A stretch of DNA of 34,118 bases from positions 1 to 34,118 of the forward strand of contig CAMCNO010000017.1 of the NCBI GenBank assembly GCA_945876285.1, given 5' to 3'. The stretch's first letter is position 1. Every line of letters begins with the position of its first letter. The position numbers were made by a program, and so were the translations under genes. The stretch is from an uncultured Clostridia bacterium. Lineage in GTDB: Bacteria; Bacillota; Clostridia; Oscillospirales; Oscillospiraceae. This document shows positions 8,211 through 14,872 of the stretch, one piece after another. Below the pieces are notes generated by a model. That model was not told the origin of the DNA. It saw nothing but the letters and a program-made list of their open reading frames with translations, and ran no database searches.

Positions 8211-9236
8211 TCAGCAGTTATACCGGTTTTTGATCTGGATGCCGGTATCGCAGTACGCCGTCTCCAGCGGACGGTCCGCAAAGATGGCGTCCGTCAGGAG
8301 CTGAATGGACTTGTAGCCCTGCTGGTAAGGCCCCTGATCGATCAGGAACTGCACCGTCCCCTTTTCCAGATAGGGGATGTTGGAATCGGTGGCGTCATAG
8401 CCCACCACTTTGACCTTGCCGGACAATCCCGCGTCATCCACCGCGTGGGCGGCGCCGCTGAGGCCCGCGCCACTGACGAAGATGCCCGTGATCTGGGGCA
8501 ACTCCTCCAGCTTGGCCTTGGTCAGCCGGTAAGCCAGATCGTGGGCGCCCTTGCCATAGATCACCTGAGACACGTCCATCCCGCCGTCCGGCAGGGACTG
8601 AAAATACTTGACAAAGCCCTGTATCCGCTCCTCGCTGGAGTAGTGGAGCCAGTCGACGCCGACGATCAGCGTGCAGCCCTGCCGGGGAGAAATGGCCTCC
8701 ATCAGCGCCGCCGCACAGACACCGCTTCTGTATGAGTCCTGTCCCACGAAGCAGCTCCTCAGGCTGCTGTCAATATCCTGGTTGTATGTGATAATGGGGA
8801 TTTGATCCTGGGGAAGCTCCCGCAGACAGGCGTTGACCTCCTCTGACACGATGCCGCGCAGCGCCAAGCACCGCACGCCACTGTCGATCAGTCTCTTCAG
8901 TGCCGCCAGATAACCGACGGCATCATCCGGTGCCGCCACCTCAATCAGCGTCTCGATCCCATGCTGCTGGGCGTAAACCATACCGTTGTTAATGCCCTGC
9001 ATGACCTGCTTCTGGAAATCCGGTTCGCGGAAAGAGACCAGCACACCGATTTTATTTTTCCTGCGGGACAAGTAAAAAGCGCGGCCGAGGGCGTTTGGCT
9101 GAAAATTCATCTCTGCCATCACAGCGCGGACCCTTTCCTCAGTCGCCGCCCTGACCTGACCGCGGTTGTGAAGTACCCGGTCTACAGTCCCCCGGGAGAC
9201 CCCTGCTTTCTGCGCGATGATCTCAATGGTCGTCAT
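8211..9236 (-). CDS. LacI-family transcriptional regulator of the tct operon
   Basis: A 341-residue LacI/GalR-type repressor. The N-terminal helix-turn-helix is clear (MTTIEIIAQKAGVSRGTVDRVLHNRG, residues 1-26). It is followed by the hinge region (NFQPNALGRAFYLSRRKN) and a periplasmic-binding-like sensor domain (IGVLVSFREPDFQKQV through VVGYDATDSNIPYLEKGTVQFLIDQ). The sensor is of the sugar-binding type, so a small carbohydrate-like effector is likely. The start at 9236 is favoured because GAGGAAAG precedes it and the helix-turn-helix begins there. Upstream lie a promoter, a hairpin and a perfect palindrome, all listed separately, suggesting autoregulation. Being first in line before tctBCA, it probably controls that transporter, though this is inferred from position only. 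Confidence 0.93.
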   Translation of the reverse strand: MTTIEIIAQKAGVSRGTVDRVLHNRGQVRAATEERVRAVMAEMNFQPNALGRAFYLSRRKNKIGVLVSFREPDFQKQVMQGINNGMVYAQQHGIETLIEVAAPDDAVGYLAALKRLIDSGVRCLALRGIVSEEVNACLRELPQDQIPIITYNQDIDSSLRSCFVGQDSYRSGVCAAALMEAISPRQGCTLIVGVDWLHYSSEERIQGFVKYFQSLPDGGMDVSQVIYGKGAHDLAYRLTKAKLEELPQITGIFVSGAGLSGAAHAVDDAGLSGKVKVVGYDATDSNIPYLEKGTVQFLIDQGPYQQGYKSIQLLTDAIFADRPLETAYCDTGIQIKNRYNC

Positions 9237-9279
9237 AGTTTGTCTTTCCTCAACCGTACGGCGGCTGTGTTTATTAAAC

Positions 9280-9299
9280 ATTCGTGCACGTGCACGAAT
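9280..9299. promoter_or_regulatory. Perfect 20-bp palindromic operator
   Basis: The sequence attcgtgcacgtgcacgaat is a perfect 20-bp palindrome centred on CG, the form typical of LacI/GalR-family operators. It lies 43 bp upstream of the regulator's start codon and about 40-60 bp downstream of its predicted transcription start. Binding there would block elongation or clearance, a plausible autoregulatory site. Confidence 0.75.
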
Positions 9300-9305
9300 C
9301 GCCGC

Positions 9306-9336
9306 AAACAAAAAAGCGAACAACTTTGTTCCGCTT
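9306..9336 (-). terminator. Terminator-like hairpin in the leader of the LacI-type regulator
   Basis: Read on the minus strand, aagcggaacaa pairs with ttgttcgctt (9314-9336, one bulged base). It is followed by TTTTTTGTTTG, the form of an intrinsic terminator. It sits just after the predicted start of transcription and before the operator and the gene, so it may act as an attenuator. The stem is A/T-rich and short, so strength is uncertain. Confidence 0.5.
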
Positions 9337-9347
9337 TATTCATATAT

Positions 9348-9376
9348 AGTATAATTTTTTTAAAAGGGTGTTTCAA
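9348..9376 (-). promoter_or_regulatory. Sigma-A-type promoter for the regulator-tctBCA unit
   Basis: On the minus strand a -35 TTGAAA (9371-9376) and a -10 TATACT (9348-9353) are separated by exactly 17 bp. Transcription should begin near 9341, giving a leader of about 100 nt that carries the hairpin and the palindrome. Confidence 0.75.
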
Positions 9377-9599
9377 CTGTAATTTATGATAGAAATTCAA
9401 CGTATTTTTTGTGATTTTTGGTCAAACACCGTGTTTATATTTCCGCTTTTCCTGCTTTTCAGGAAGATTTGCCACAGTTTTGCATTCTTCCAATAGTAGC
9501 CACCAGAATGGCAGGCAGATGTAATGTCCCTTTATGCCCTTTCCAGGAACAACCATCATTTAATAAAAAAATAATTTTTAAATAATAATTAAAAAGTTC
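9377..9599. other. AT-rich divergent intergenic region
   Basis: No gene is visible. The stretch separates the divergent LacI-type and ROK regulators. It holds a 13-bp palindrome, aaacac-c-gtgttt (9424-9436), a possible regulator site. It also holds a small inverted repeat, ttcctg/caggaa (near 9449-9465). A very A/T-rich block (about 9558-9597) directly upstream of the ROK promoter could serve as an UP element. Confidence 0.5.
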
Positions 9600-9628
9600 T
9601 TGACAAAGTTCCGGAACAGCAGTATGAT
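9600..9628 (+). promoter_or_regulatory. Promoter of the ROK operon with palindrome in the spacer
   Basis: TTGACA (9600-9605) and TATGAT (9623-9628) are spaced by 17 bp. The spacer holds a perfect 10-bp palindrome, gttccggaac (9608-9617), which is well placed for a repressor to block polymerase. Autoregulation by the ROK protein is the simplest idea. Confidence 0.8.
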
Positions 9629-9662
9629 GTCACCAGACATATTAAAGGTGGTTTAAAAAGGG

Positions 9663-10796
9663 ATGACAAACAAGCATACACCACAGAGCACAGCGGCAGT
9701 AAAACAGAACAACAAGGTTGCTGTCTACCGGGCGCTGCTCCGGAACGGGGGGCATACTGTAACGAATCTTGCAAGGGAGCTGTCCCTGAGCTTTCCCACC
9801 GTAAACCAAATCATTCGAGAGCTGATTGGCTGTGGCGTCGCCGCCGCCGGTGAAAAACAGCAGTCCTCCGGCGGGCGAAAAGCGGCAGAAGTCCACGCAA
9901 TACCGGAAGCACGCATTGCGCTGGGTGCAGATCTGACTGCCGATGGCGTAACTGTCGTCGCGGTCGATCTGGCAGGGCAGCCTCTGGCAGTTCGCCAACA
10001 CGCGCTGCCCTATTCCTCTGGCGACGGTTATACGCGGAGCCTCGGGGAGATGATTGAGGAGTTTCGTGAGGCGTGCGGCTTCACACCGGAGCAAATCCTT
10101 GGTGTGGGACTTTCAGTGCCTGCCATCGTCAGTGAAGACGGCGGCACATTGATCAATTCCTACACCTTCCGGCTTCAAAACTGTCTGGTCGAACAATTTG
10201 CCGCGCATATCCCGTATCCCTGCAAGTTTATCCGCGATCCCAACGCCAGCGCTTTAGCGGAAATGCACTGCCGCAGCGGGCAGGAAAACCTCTTTTACCT
10301 CTCCTTGAACCGCTCCGTCGGCGGCGTCCTGTTCCACGGCAGTCAGCCGTATTTTGGAGACCGGGGTCGCAGCGGAGAGATCGGCCACATGGTTCTGGTG
10401 CCGGACGGACGCCGCTGCTATTGCGGTAAGCGCGGCTGCGTAAACGCCTACTGCTCCTGTGCAGCGCTGCTGAAGGACTTTTCCGGTGGTCTTGAACATT
10501 TCTTCGAGCTTGAGCAGAGCGGCGATGCAAAGGCTTCTGCCCGTCTGGACGAATGCCTGAGCTATCTCGCCGTGACTCTGAATACCGTCCGCATTCTGTT
10601 TGACTGTGATGTAGTGGTGGGTGGGCAGCTTGGCGCTTATGCAGAACGGTTTCTTCCCGCCTTAAAGCAGAAAGCATTCGCGCTGGACCCGGCCCTCCCT
10701 GAGAGCGACTATATCAAGGCCTGCACGTACCGTACAGAGGCTTCCGCCGTTGGCGCCGCCCTGCTGTTTATCGACGATTTTATCGAAACCATATAA
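9663..10796 (+). CDS. ROK-family transcriptional regulator
   Basis: A 377-residue ROK (NagC/XylR-type) regulator. Residues ~15-70 form a winged helix (AVYRALLRNGGHTVTNLARELSL, SFPTVNQIIRELIG). Residues ~85-370 form the sugar-kinase-like domain with the start of the actin-like fold (ALGADLTADGVTVVAVDL), FIRDPNASALAEM and the ROK zinc site GEIGHM...CYCGKRGC (His242, Cys252, Cys254, Cys259). The position usually held by the motif's glutamate reads Asn-Ala (GCVNAYCS). As a DNA-binding ROK protein it should sense a sugar or sugar phosphate. It has its own promoter and is followed after 33 bp by two oxidoreductase genes that are its likely targets. The start has only a modest site (aaaggtgg 11 bp upstream). 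Confidence 0.92.
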   Translation: MTNKHTPQSTAAVKQNNKVAVYRALLRNGGHTVTNLARELSLSFPTVNQIIRELIGCGVAAAGEKQQSSGGRKAAEVHAIPEARIALGADLTADGVTVVAVDLAGQPLAVRQHALPYSSGDGYTRSLGEMIEEFREACGFTPEQILGVGLSVPAIVSEDGGTLINSYTFRLQNCLVEQFAAHIPYPCKFIRDPNASALAEMHCRSGQENLFYLSLNRSVGGVLFHGSQPYFGDRGRSGEIGHMVLVPDGRRCYCGKRGCVNAYCSCAALLKDFSGGLEHFFELEQSGDAKASARLDECLSYLAVTLNTVRILFDCDVVVGGQLGAYAERFLPALKQKAFALDPALPESDYIKACTYRTEASAVGAALLFIDDFIETI

Positions 10797-10829
10797 ATTG
10801 CCATTCCATTTTTTCAGGAGGTATATACA

Positions 10830-11837
10830 ATGAACGAACAGAAAATTTTGCGCTGGGGCGTGCTGGGCACTGCCGGTATTGCCAAAAACCGTACGATTCC
10901 CGGTATGCTGCTCTCCGCGAAGTCGGAGCTATATGCGATCGCCGGACGCAACCCTGCCAAGCTACAGGCCTTTGCCGACGAATTCCATCCCACGGTTACC
11001 TACGACAATTACCAGGCCCTGCTGGACGATCCCAATGTAGACGTGGTCTACATCCCCCTGCCCAACAACCTGCATAAGGAATGGGTCATCAAGGCAGCAA
11101 AAGCCGGCAAGCACATTCTTTGCGAGAAACCTCTGGCAATGAGTGAAGCCGAGGTGAAAGAGATGTTTGCCGCCGCGAAGGAAGCCGGGGTCATCCTGGA
11201 GGAAGCCTATGCCTACCGCCATGCACAGCTGATCCATAAGGTGAAGGAGATCATCGACAGCGGTGCCATCGGCCGCATCCGCTGCATCAATTCCACCCAT
11301 TCCACCTTTGATAACAACAAATCCGGCATCCGCTACATGAAGGGAAAGGGTGGCGGCGCTGTCTATGACGTCACCTGCTACAATGTGTCGCTGGTCTCCT
11401 ACCTGCTGGGCAAGGATCCCACAACATACAGTGTTTGCTGCGGCTTTGACGAGGATACCGGTGTGGATGCCTCCAACGCGATCCTGCTGGGCTACGGTGA
11501 AGGCGTTTCCGCCATGCTGTACGCAGGCCTCGACGCCTATCCCCGTGGATACTTCTCTGTGCTGGGTGATACTGGCCGCTTGGATGTGGACTACAAGTTC
11601 AACAGCCGCGGCGTAGTGAAAATCAGCGTTGGTAAGGGCGCTGTGCCCCACAGCTCTGAGTATGTGGACGAAGTCCGCACGGAGTATACGATTTGGGTCG
11701 ATGACAACTACAACACGGAGATCGACCAATTTAACGATGCTGTGCTGAACGGCACCCAGCCGGAAATCAGCGAGGAGGAGTCTCTCCGCACGGCCCGCGT
11801 CTGCGATGCTATCCGCAAGGCCGGCAACCTTGATTGA
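10830..11837 (+). CDS. Gfo/Idh/MocA-family NAD(P)-dependent oxidoreductase
   Basis: A 335-residue cytoplasmic dehydrogenase of the Gfo/Idh/MocA family, which oxidises or reduces sugars, inositols and related polyols. The Rossmann nucleotide-binding start is WGVLGTAGIAKNRTIPGM. The family active-site lysine lies in ILCEKPLAMSEAEV (CEKPLA), and the C-terminal alpha/beta domain begins near EEAYAYRHAQLIHKVKEII. A strong AGGAGGT site precedes the ATG. Its stop overlaps the region just before the aldo/keto reductase gene (17 bp between stop and next start), so the two are translated from one message. The true substrate is unknown; the ROK regulator upstream suggests carbohydrate metabolism. Confidence 0.92.
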   Translation: MNEQKILRWGVLGTAGIAKNRTIPGMLLSAKSELYAIAGRNPAKLQAFADEFHPTVTYDNYQALLDDPNVDVVYIPLPNNLHKEWVIKAAKAGKHILCEKPLAMSEAEVKEMFAAAKEAGVILEEAYAYRHAQLIHKVKEIIDSGAIGRIRCINSTHSTFDNNKSGIRYMKGKGGGAVYDVTCYNVSLVSYLLGKDPTTYSVCCGFDEDTGVDASNAILLGYGEGVSAMLYAGLDAYPRGYFSVLGDTGRLDVDYKFNSRGVVKISVGKGAVPHSSEYVDEVRTEYTIWVDDNYNTEIDQFNDAVLNGTQPEISEEESLRTARVCDAIRKAGNLD

Positions 11838-11854
11838 AGCGGGAGGTAAGATGC

Positions 11855-12817
11855 ATGAGATACAAACCTTTTGGCAATACCGGCGTACAGGTTTCGGAGC
11901 TGGCGTTCGGTACTTGGGGTATCAGCGGACTCGGCTGGGACGACCACTCCGAGGAGGAGCGCACCGACGCCATCTTAGCAGCTGTGGAGCAGGGCGTGAC
12001 CCTGTTCGACACAGCTCCTGCCTACAATGACTGCGTAGCGGAAAAGCTGCTGGGAAAGATTTTCAAAGAAAACCATCTCCGTGACAAGGTCCTGATCGCC
12101 ACGAAATGCGGCAATGAGTACATCAATGGCAAATACGTCCGCGATGGACGGGGCGAGATGATCCGCAGCGAGTGTGAGAAATCCCTGAAGAACCTGCAGA
12201 CCGACTATATCGACTTCTATCTGGTACACTGGCCCGACCCCAATGTGCCCCTGCAGGAGACCTTTGGCGCTTTGGCAGACTTAAAACAGCAAGGAAAGGT
12301 GCGCTTTGTCGGCGTTTCCAACTTCACGCCCGCCCAGATCGCAGAGGCCTCCGAGGCCTGCAAGGTCGATGTGCTGCAACTACAGTATTCCATGGTCAAC
12401 CGGAAGTTTGAGGAGCAGTTGAAAGCAGCCCACGCGCAGGGGATTGCCACCATGACCTACGGCTCTGTGGGCGGCGGCATCTTGACCGGACGCTACCGCA
12501 CTCTACAGGAGTTTGACCCCGCCGACAACCGCAGCCGATTCTATCCCTACTTCAAGGAGCCGCTGTTCAGCCACTGCATGGAGCTGCTGTCTGTGCTGGA
12601 TCAGGTCGCCGAGCAGCACGATGGCGCGGCTCCCTCTCAGGTGGCGTTGAATTGGAGCACACGGAAGGACTTTGCCGATACCGCCATCGTTGGTGCCCAG
12701 AAGCGTAGCCGGGTGATCCAGAATGCCGACGCCTTCCGCTGGCAGCTGACCGTGGAGGAATTGCGGCTGCTGGATGAAGCCGTCGAGCGCTATACGGAGG
12801 CAGCGCAAAGAGCTTGA
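11855..12817 (+). CDS. Aldo/keto reductase
   Basis: A 320-residue aldo/keto reductase, a NADPH-linked TIM-barrel enzyme acting on carbonyls of sugars and small aldehydes. The catalytic tetrad is complete: Asp52 and Tyr57 in FDTAPAYND, Lys84 in IATKCG and His125 in FYLVHWPD. The cofactor-binding end is recognisable in TAIVGAQKRSRVIQNADA. The ATG at 11855 is chosen because GGGAGG lies 8 bp upstream; a TTG at 11834 overlapping the previous gene lacks a suitable site. It is the last gene of ROK-Gfo/Idh-AKR, followed by a long inverted repeat with a T-rich tail. Pairing with a Gfo/Idh enzyme suggests two redox steps on one sugar-like compound, perhaps an epimerisation via a keto intermediate. Confidence 0.93.
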   Translation: MRYKPFGNTGVQVSELAFGTWGISGLGWDDHSEEERTDAILAAVEQGVTLFDTAPAYNDCVAEKLLGKIFKENHLRDKVLIATKCGNEYINGKYVRDGRGEMIRSECEKSLKNLQTDYIDFYLVHWPDPNVPLQETFGALADLKQQGKVRFVGVSNFTPAQIAEASEACKVDVLQLQYSMVNRKFEEQLKAAHAQGIATMTYGSVGGGILTGRYRTLQEFDPADNRSRFYPYFKEPLFSHCMELLSVLDQVAEQHDGAAPSQVALNWSTRKDFADTAIVGAQKRSRVIQNADAFRWQLTVEELRLLDEAVERYTEAAQRA

Positions 12818-12893
12818 ACATGGCGCTCTGGTCCTCCATTTGAAGACATTGTCCTATCTCGCGTTCTGCAAAATCCGTAATACGATCATGGCA

Positions 12894-12971
12894 GTCCATA
12901 GTGATTGCCCTCCTTTGAAGCCTGTTGCGTAACAGTTTCATTCTGCCGCAGGGAGGGAAATCACTATGGAC
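12894..12971. repeat. Long inverted repeat carrying two mirrored ribosome sites and ATGs
   Basis: Arms 12894-12913 and 12952-12971 are complementary over 20 bp with one mismatch, separated by a 38-nt loop that itself holds cctgttgcgtaacag, a small hairpin. The right arm reads ggagggaaatcactatggac and is followed by TTTTTATTT, so the repeat may serve as the terminator of the upstream operon. Each arm also contains GGAGGG, an 8-bp gap and ATGGAC. On the minus strand this begins MDCHDRITDFAEREIGQCLQ. On the plus strand (12966-13049) it begins a 27-residue frame, MDFLFQPPPCFLQYTSEKLQ. Neither peptide is recognised. It could be the scar of a lost gene or element. Confidence 0.7.
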
Positions 12972-13065
12972 TTTTTATTTCAGCCTCCACCTTGTTTTTT
13001 ACAATATACCAGCGAAAAACTGCAAAATGTCCGCTCCAATACCTGCTAAAAGGGGAAAAATCATC

Positions 13066-13094
13066 TTGACAGTGTTTCCCCGCCGCATTAAAAT
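13066..13094 (+). promoter_or_regulatory. Promoter of the thiamin salvage operon
   Basis: TTGACA (13066-13071) and TAAAAT (13089-13094) are separated by 17 bp. Transcription should begin near 13101, exactly at the 5' edge of the TPP riboswitch. Confidence 0.85.
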
Positions 13095-13099
13095 AGACC

Positions 13100-13190
13100 C
13101 GCAAGGGAGTTCTCGGAAAGAGGGCTGAGAGGAGGGTGATTTCCCTCGACCTCACCTGATTTGGGTAATGCCAACGTAGGGATGCAACAC
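13100..13190 (+). ncRNA. TPP riboswitch (THI element)
   Basis: The two hallmark conserved blocks are present in order: gggctgagagga (13122-13133) in the pyrimidine-sensing arm, and cacctgatttgggtaatgcc (13153-13172) with cgtagggatgcaac (13175-13188) in the pyrophosphate-sensing arm. This RNA binds thiamin pyrophosphate in the leader and normally turns off the genes downstream when the cofactor is plentiful. Two terminator hairpins follow it, and the genes it leads salvage and phosphorylate the thiamin pyrimidine. Boundaries are approximate. Confidence 0.96.
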
Positions 13191-13217
13191 GCTACATTTT
13201 TACGAAGCACGGTGGAC

Positions 13218-13249
13218 CCCCGGCGGTATGACCGCTGCGGGGCTTTTTT
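13218..13249 (+). terminator. Riboswitch expression-platform terminator
   Basis: A GC-rich hairpin (ccccg at 13218-13222 with cgggg at 13238-13242; gcggt at 13223-13227 with accgc at 13231-13235) is followed by TTTTTT (13244-13249). Lying 27 bp after the riboswitch core, it is the expected off-state terminator. Confidence 0.85.
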
Positions 13250-13263
13250 CATTCCGTGGTATT

Positions 13264-13296
13264 AGCCGTTCTCCCCTTGCGGGAGGATGGCTTTTT
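13264..13296 (+). terminator. Second terminator-like hairpin in the thi leader
   Basis: agccgttctccc (13264-13275) pairs with gggaggatggct (13281-13292) over 12 bp, allowing two G-U pairs, with a 5-nt loop and a run of five T (13292-13296). It comes 15 bp after the first terminator and still 100 bp before thiD. A further inverted repeat, cccggc/gccggg, lies near 13309-13323 without a T-run. Confidence 0.65.
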
Positions 13297-13398
13297 GCTG
13301 TTTTCCCTCCCGGCTGTGCCGGGAAAAGCGGCGGATCGGGGGCACCACCTTCCGTCGCACAAGAAAAATAATGCTGAAACAAAGAAAGGAGCATCACC

Positions 13399-14205
13399 AT
13401 GAGAACAGCATTATCGATCGCTGGAAGCGATTCCAGCGGAGGCGCCGGTATCCAGGCAGACATCAAGACCATGACAGCCAATGGCGTATACGCCATGACC
13501 GCCGTAACGGCTTTGACTGCCCAGAATACGACCGGCGTCACAGACATCCTGGAGGCCACGCCCTCCTTCCTGGCAGCGGAGCTGGACGCCGTATTCACCG
13601 ATATCTTCCCCGACGCGGTGAAAATCGGCATGGTCTCCTCTGCCGAGCTCATCACCGTCATCGCGGACAAGCTGACCCAGTATGGGGCCAAGCACATCGT
13701 GGTGGACCCGGTGATGGTGGCCACCTCCGGCTCTAAGCTCCTCCGTGACGACGCCATCGGCGCCCTGACGGAGCGGCTGCTGCCTCTGGCGGAGGTGCTG
13801 ACCCCCAACATCCCGGAGGCGGAGATCCTCGCGGACATGAAAATCGAAAGTCCTGCCGACATGGAGACTGCCGCCCGGACCATCAGCGAGAAGTACGGCT
13901 GCGCCGTGCTGTGCAAGGGCGGCCATGACCTGAATGACGCCAACGACCTGCTGTGGAAGGACGGCCAGGCCCGCTGGTTCAACGGCCGCCGCATCGACAA
14001 CCCCAACACCCACGGCACCGGCTGCACATTGTCCAGCGCCATCGCCTCCAATCTTGCCAAGGGCAAGGATCTGGAATCCGCCGTGGAGCGGGCCAAGGCG
14101 TATATCTCCGGCGCCCTGGGAGCCATGCTGGACCTGGGCCACGGCCGGGGTCCCATGAACCATCTCTTTGACCTGAAAAGCGAATACTGCGGGGAGGACG
14201 CCTGA
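13399..14205 (+). CDS. thiD: Hydroxymethylpyrimidine / phosphomethylpyrimidine kinase
   Basis: A 268-residue ribokinase-fold enzyme that phosphorylates 4-amino-5-hydroxymethyl-2-methylpyrimidine (HMP) to HMP-P and then HMP-PP, the pyrimidine half of thiamin. The N-terminus ALSIAGSDSSGGAGIQADIKT is the standard ThiD opening. The pyrimidine-binding region TALTAQNTTGV includes Gln42, and the ATP/anion-hole motif NTHGTGCTLSSAIASNLA is complete. It is first in a five-gene operon under a TPP riboswitch; AAAGGAGC precedes the ATG by a normal distance. tenA starts 1 bp after its stop. No thiE or thiM is in the window, so joining with the thiazole half must occur elsewhere. Confidence 0.97.
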   Translation: MRTALSIAGSDSSGGAGIQADIKTMTANGVYAMTAVTALTAQNTTGVTDILEATPSFLAAELDAVFTDIFPDAVKIGMVSSAELITVIADKLTQYGAKHIVVDPVMVATSGSKLLRDDAIGALTERLLPLAEVLTPNIPEAEILADMKIESPADMETAARTISEKYGCAVLCKGGHDLNDANDLLWKDGQARWFNGRRIDNPNTHGTGCTLSSAIASNLAKGKDLESAVERAKAYISGALGAMLDLGHGRGPMNHLFDLKSEYCGEDA

Positions 14206-14206
14206 T

Positions 14207-14872
14207 ATGAGCCAGTCTGTTTCCGAACGGCTGCGTCAGGCGGCGGCCCCCATCTGGGAGGAGTGCCTGCGCCACCCCTTTGTCACCGGCATTGGAGACG
14301 GCAGCCTTGGCGTGGAAAAGTTCCAGTATTTCATGCTGCAGGACTACCTGTACCTCTTTGACTATGCCCGGGTGTTCGCCCTGGGCGTGGTAAAGGCCCG
14401 GGACCCTGCACTGATGCGCACCTTCGCCAAAAACGTGGACGCCATCCTGGGCGGTGAAATGAACATCCACCGGGCCTACATGCAGCGGCTGGGCATCACC
14501 GAGGAGCAGGTATTTGCAGTAAAGCCCGCTCTGGACAATACGTCCTACACCCATTATATGCTGGCGGTTGCCGAATCCGGCAGCCCCATGGAGATCGTGG
14601 CCTCTATCCTGTCCTGCTCCTGGAGCTATGCCGAGATCGGCCAGGCCCTGGCGAAGCTGCCCGGCGCGGCGGACCATCCTTTCTACGGCGAGTGGGTCCG
14701 GGGCTACGCCTCCGAAGACTACGCCGCCACCAACCAGGCCCTCATGGACCTGATGGACGAGTTGGCGGAGGGTATCACCGAAGCCCAGTTTGACCGTCTG
14801 GCGGAGATTTTTGTGAATTGCAGCCGCTATGAGCTGGGCTTCTGGGACATGGCCTGGGAGATGCGTCCATGA
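14207..14872 (+). CDS. tenA: Aminopyrimidine aminohydrolase / thiaminase II (TenA)
   Basis: A 221-residue all-helical TenA protein, which hydrolyses aminomethyl-pyrimidine from degraded thiamin to HMP for salvage, and also has thiaminase II activity. The active-site residues known for the family can be placed: Asp46 in LQDYLYLFDYAR, Cys137 and Tyr141 in SILSCSWSYAEIG, and Glu209 in NCSRYELGFWDMAW. It is joined to thiD by a 1-bp gap and overlaps the ABC ATPase by ATGA, so all are translated together. This placement, with a riboswitch and an HMP-type transporter, supports import and recycling of thiamin breakdown products. Confidence 0.96.
   Translation: MSQSVSERLRQAAAPIWEECLRHPFVTGIGDGSLGVEKFQYFMLQDYLYLFDYARVFALGVVKARDPALMRTFAKNVDAILGGEMNIHRAYMQRLGITEEQVFAVKPALDNTSYTHYMLAVAESGSPMEIVASILSCSWSYAEIGQALAKLPGAADHPFYGEWVRGYASEDYAATNQALMDLMDELAEGITEAQFDRLAEIFVNCSRYELGFWDMAWEMRP

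Noticed and set aside
9341-9355. A plus-strand TATAAT at 9350-9355.
   Set aside because: No matching -35 at the right distance; the same bases are better explained by the minus-strand promoter.
12567-12899. The minus-strand frame starting MDCHDRITDF as a full gene.
   Set aside because: Only its first ~27 codons are intergenic; the rest is the reverse of the aldo/keto reductase gene. Kept only as part of the inverted-repeat finding.
13197-13211. The 14-mer ttttacgaagcacg shared by the thi leader and the gap promoter (17656-17669).
   Set aside because: Exact 14-base matches are expected by chance a few times in a window this size, and the flanks differ.
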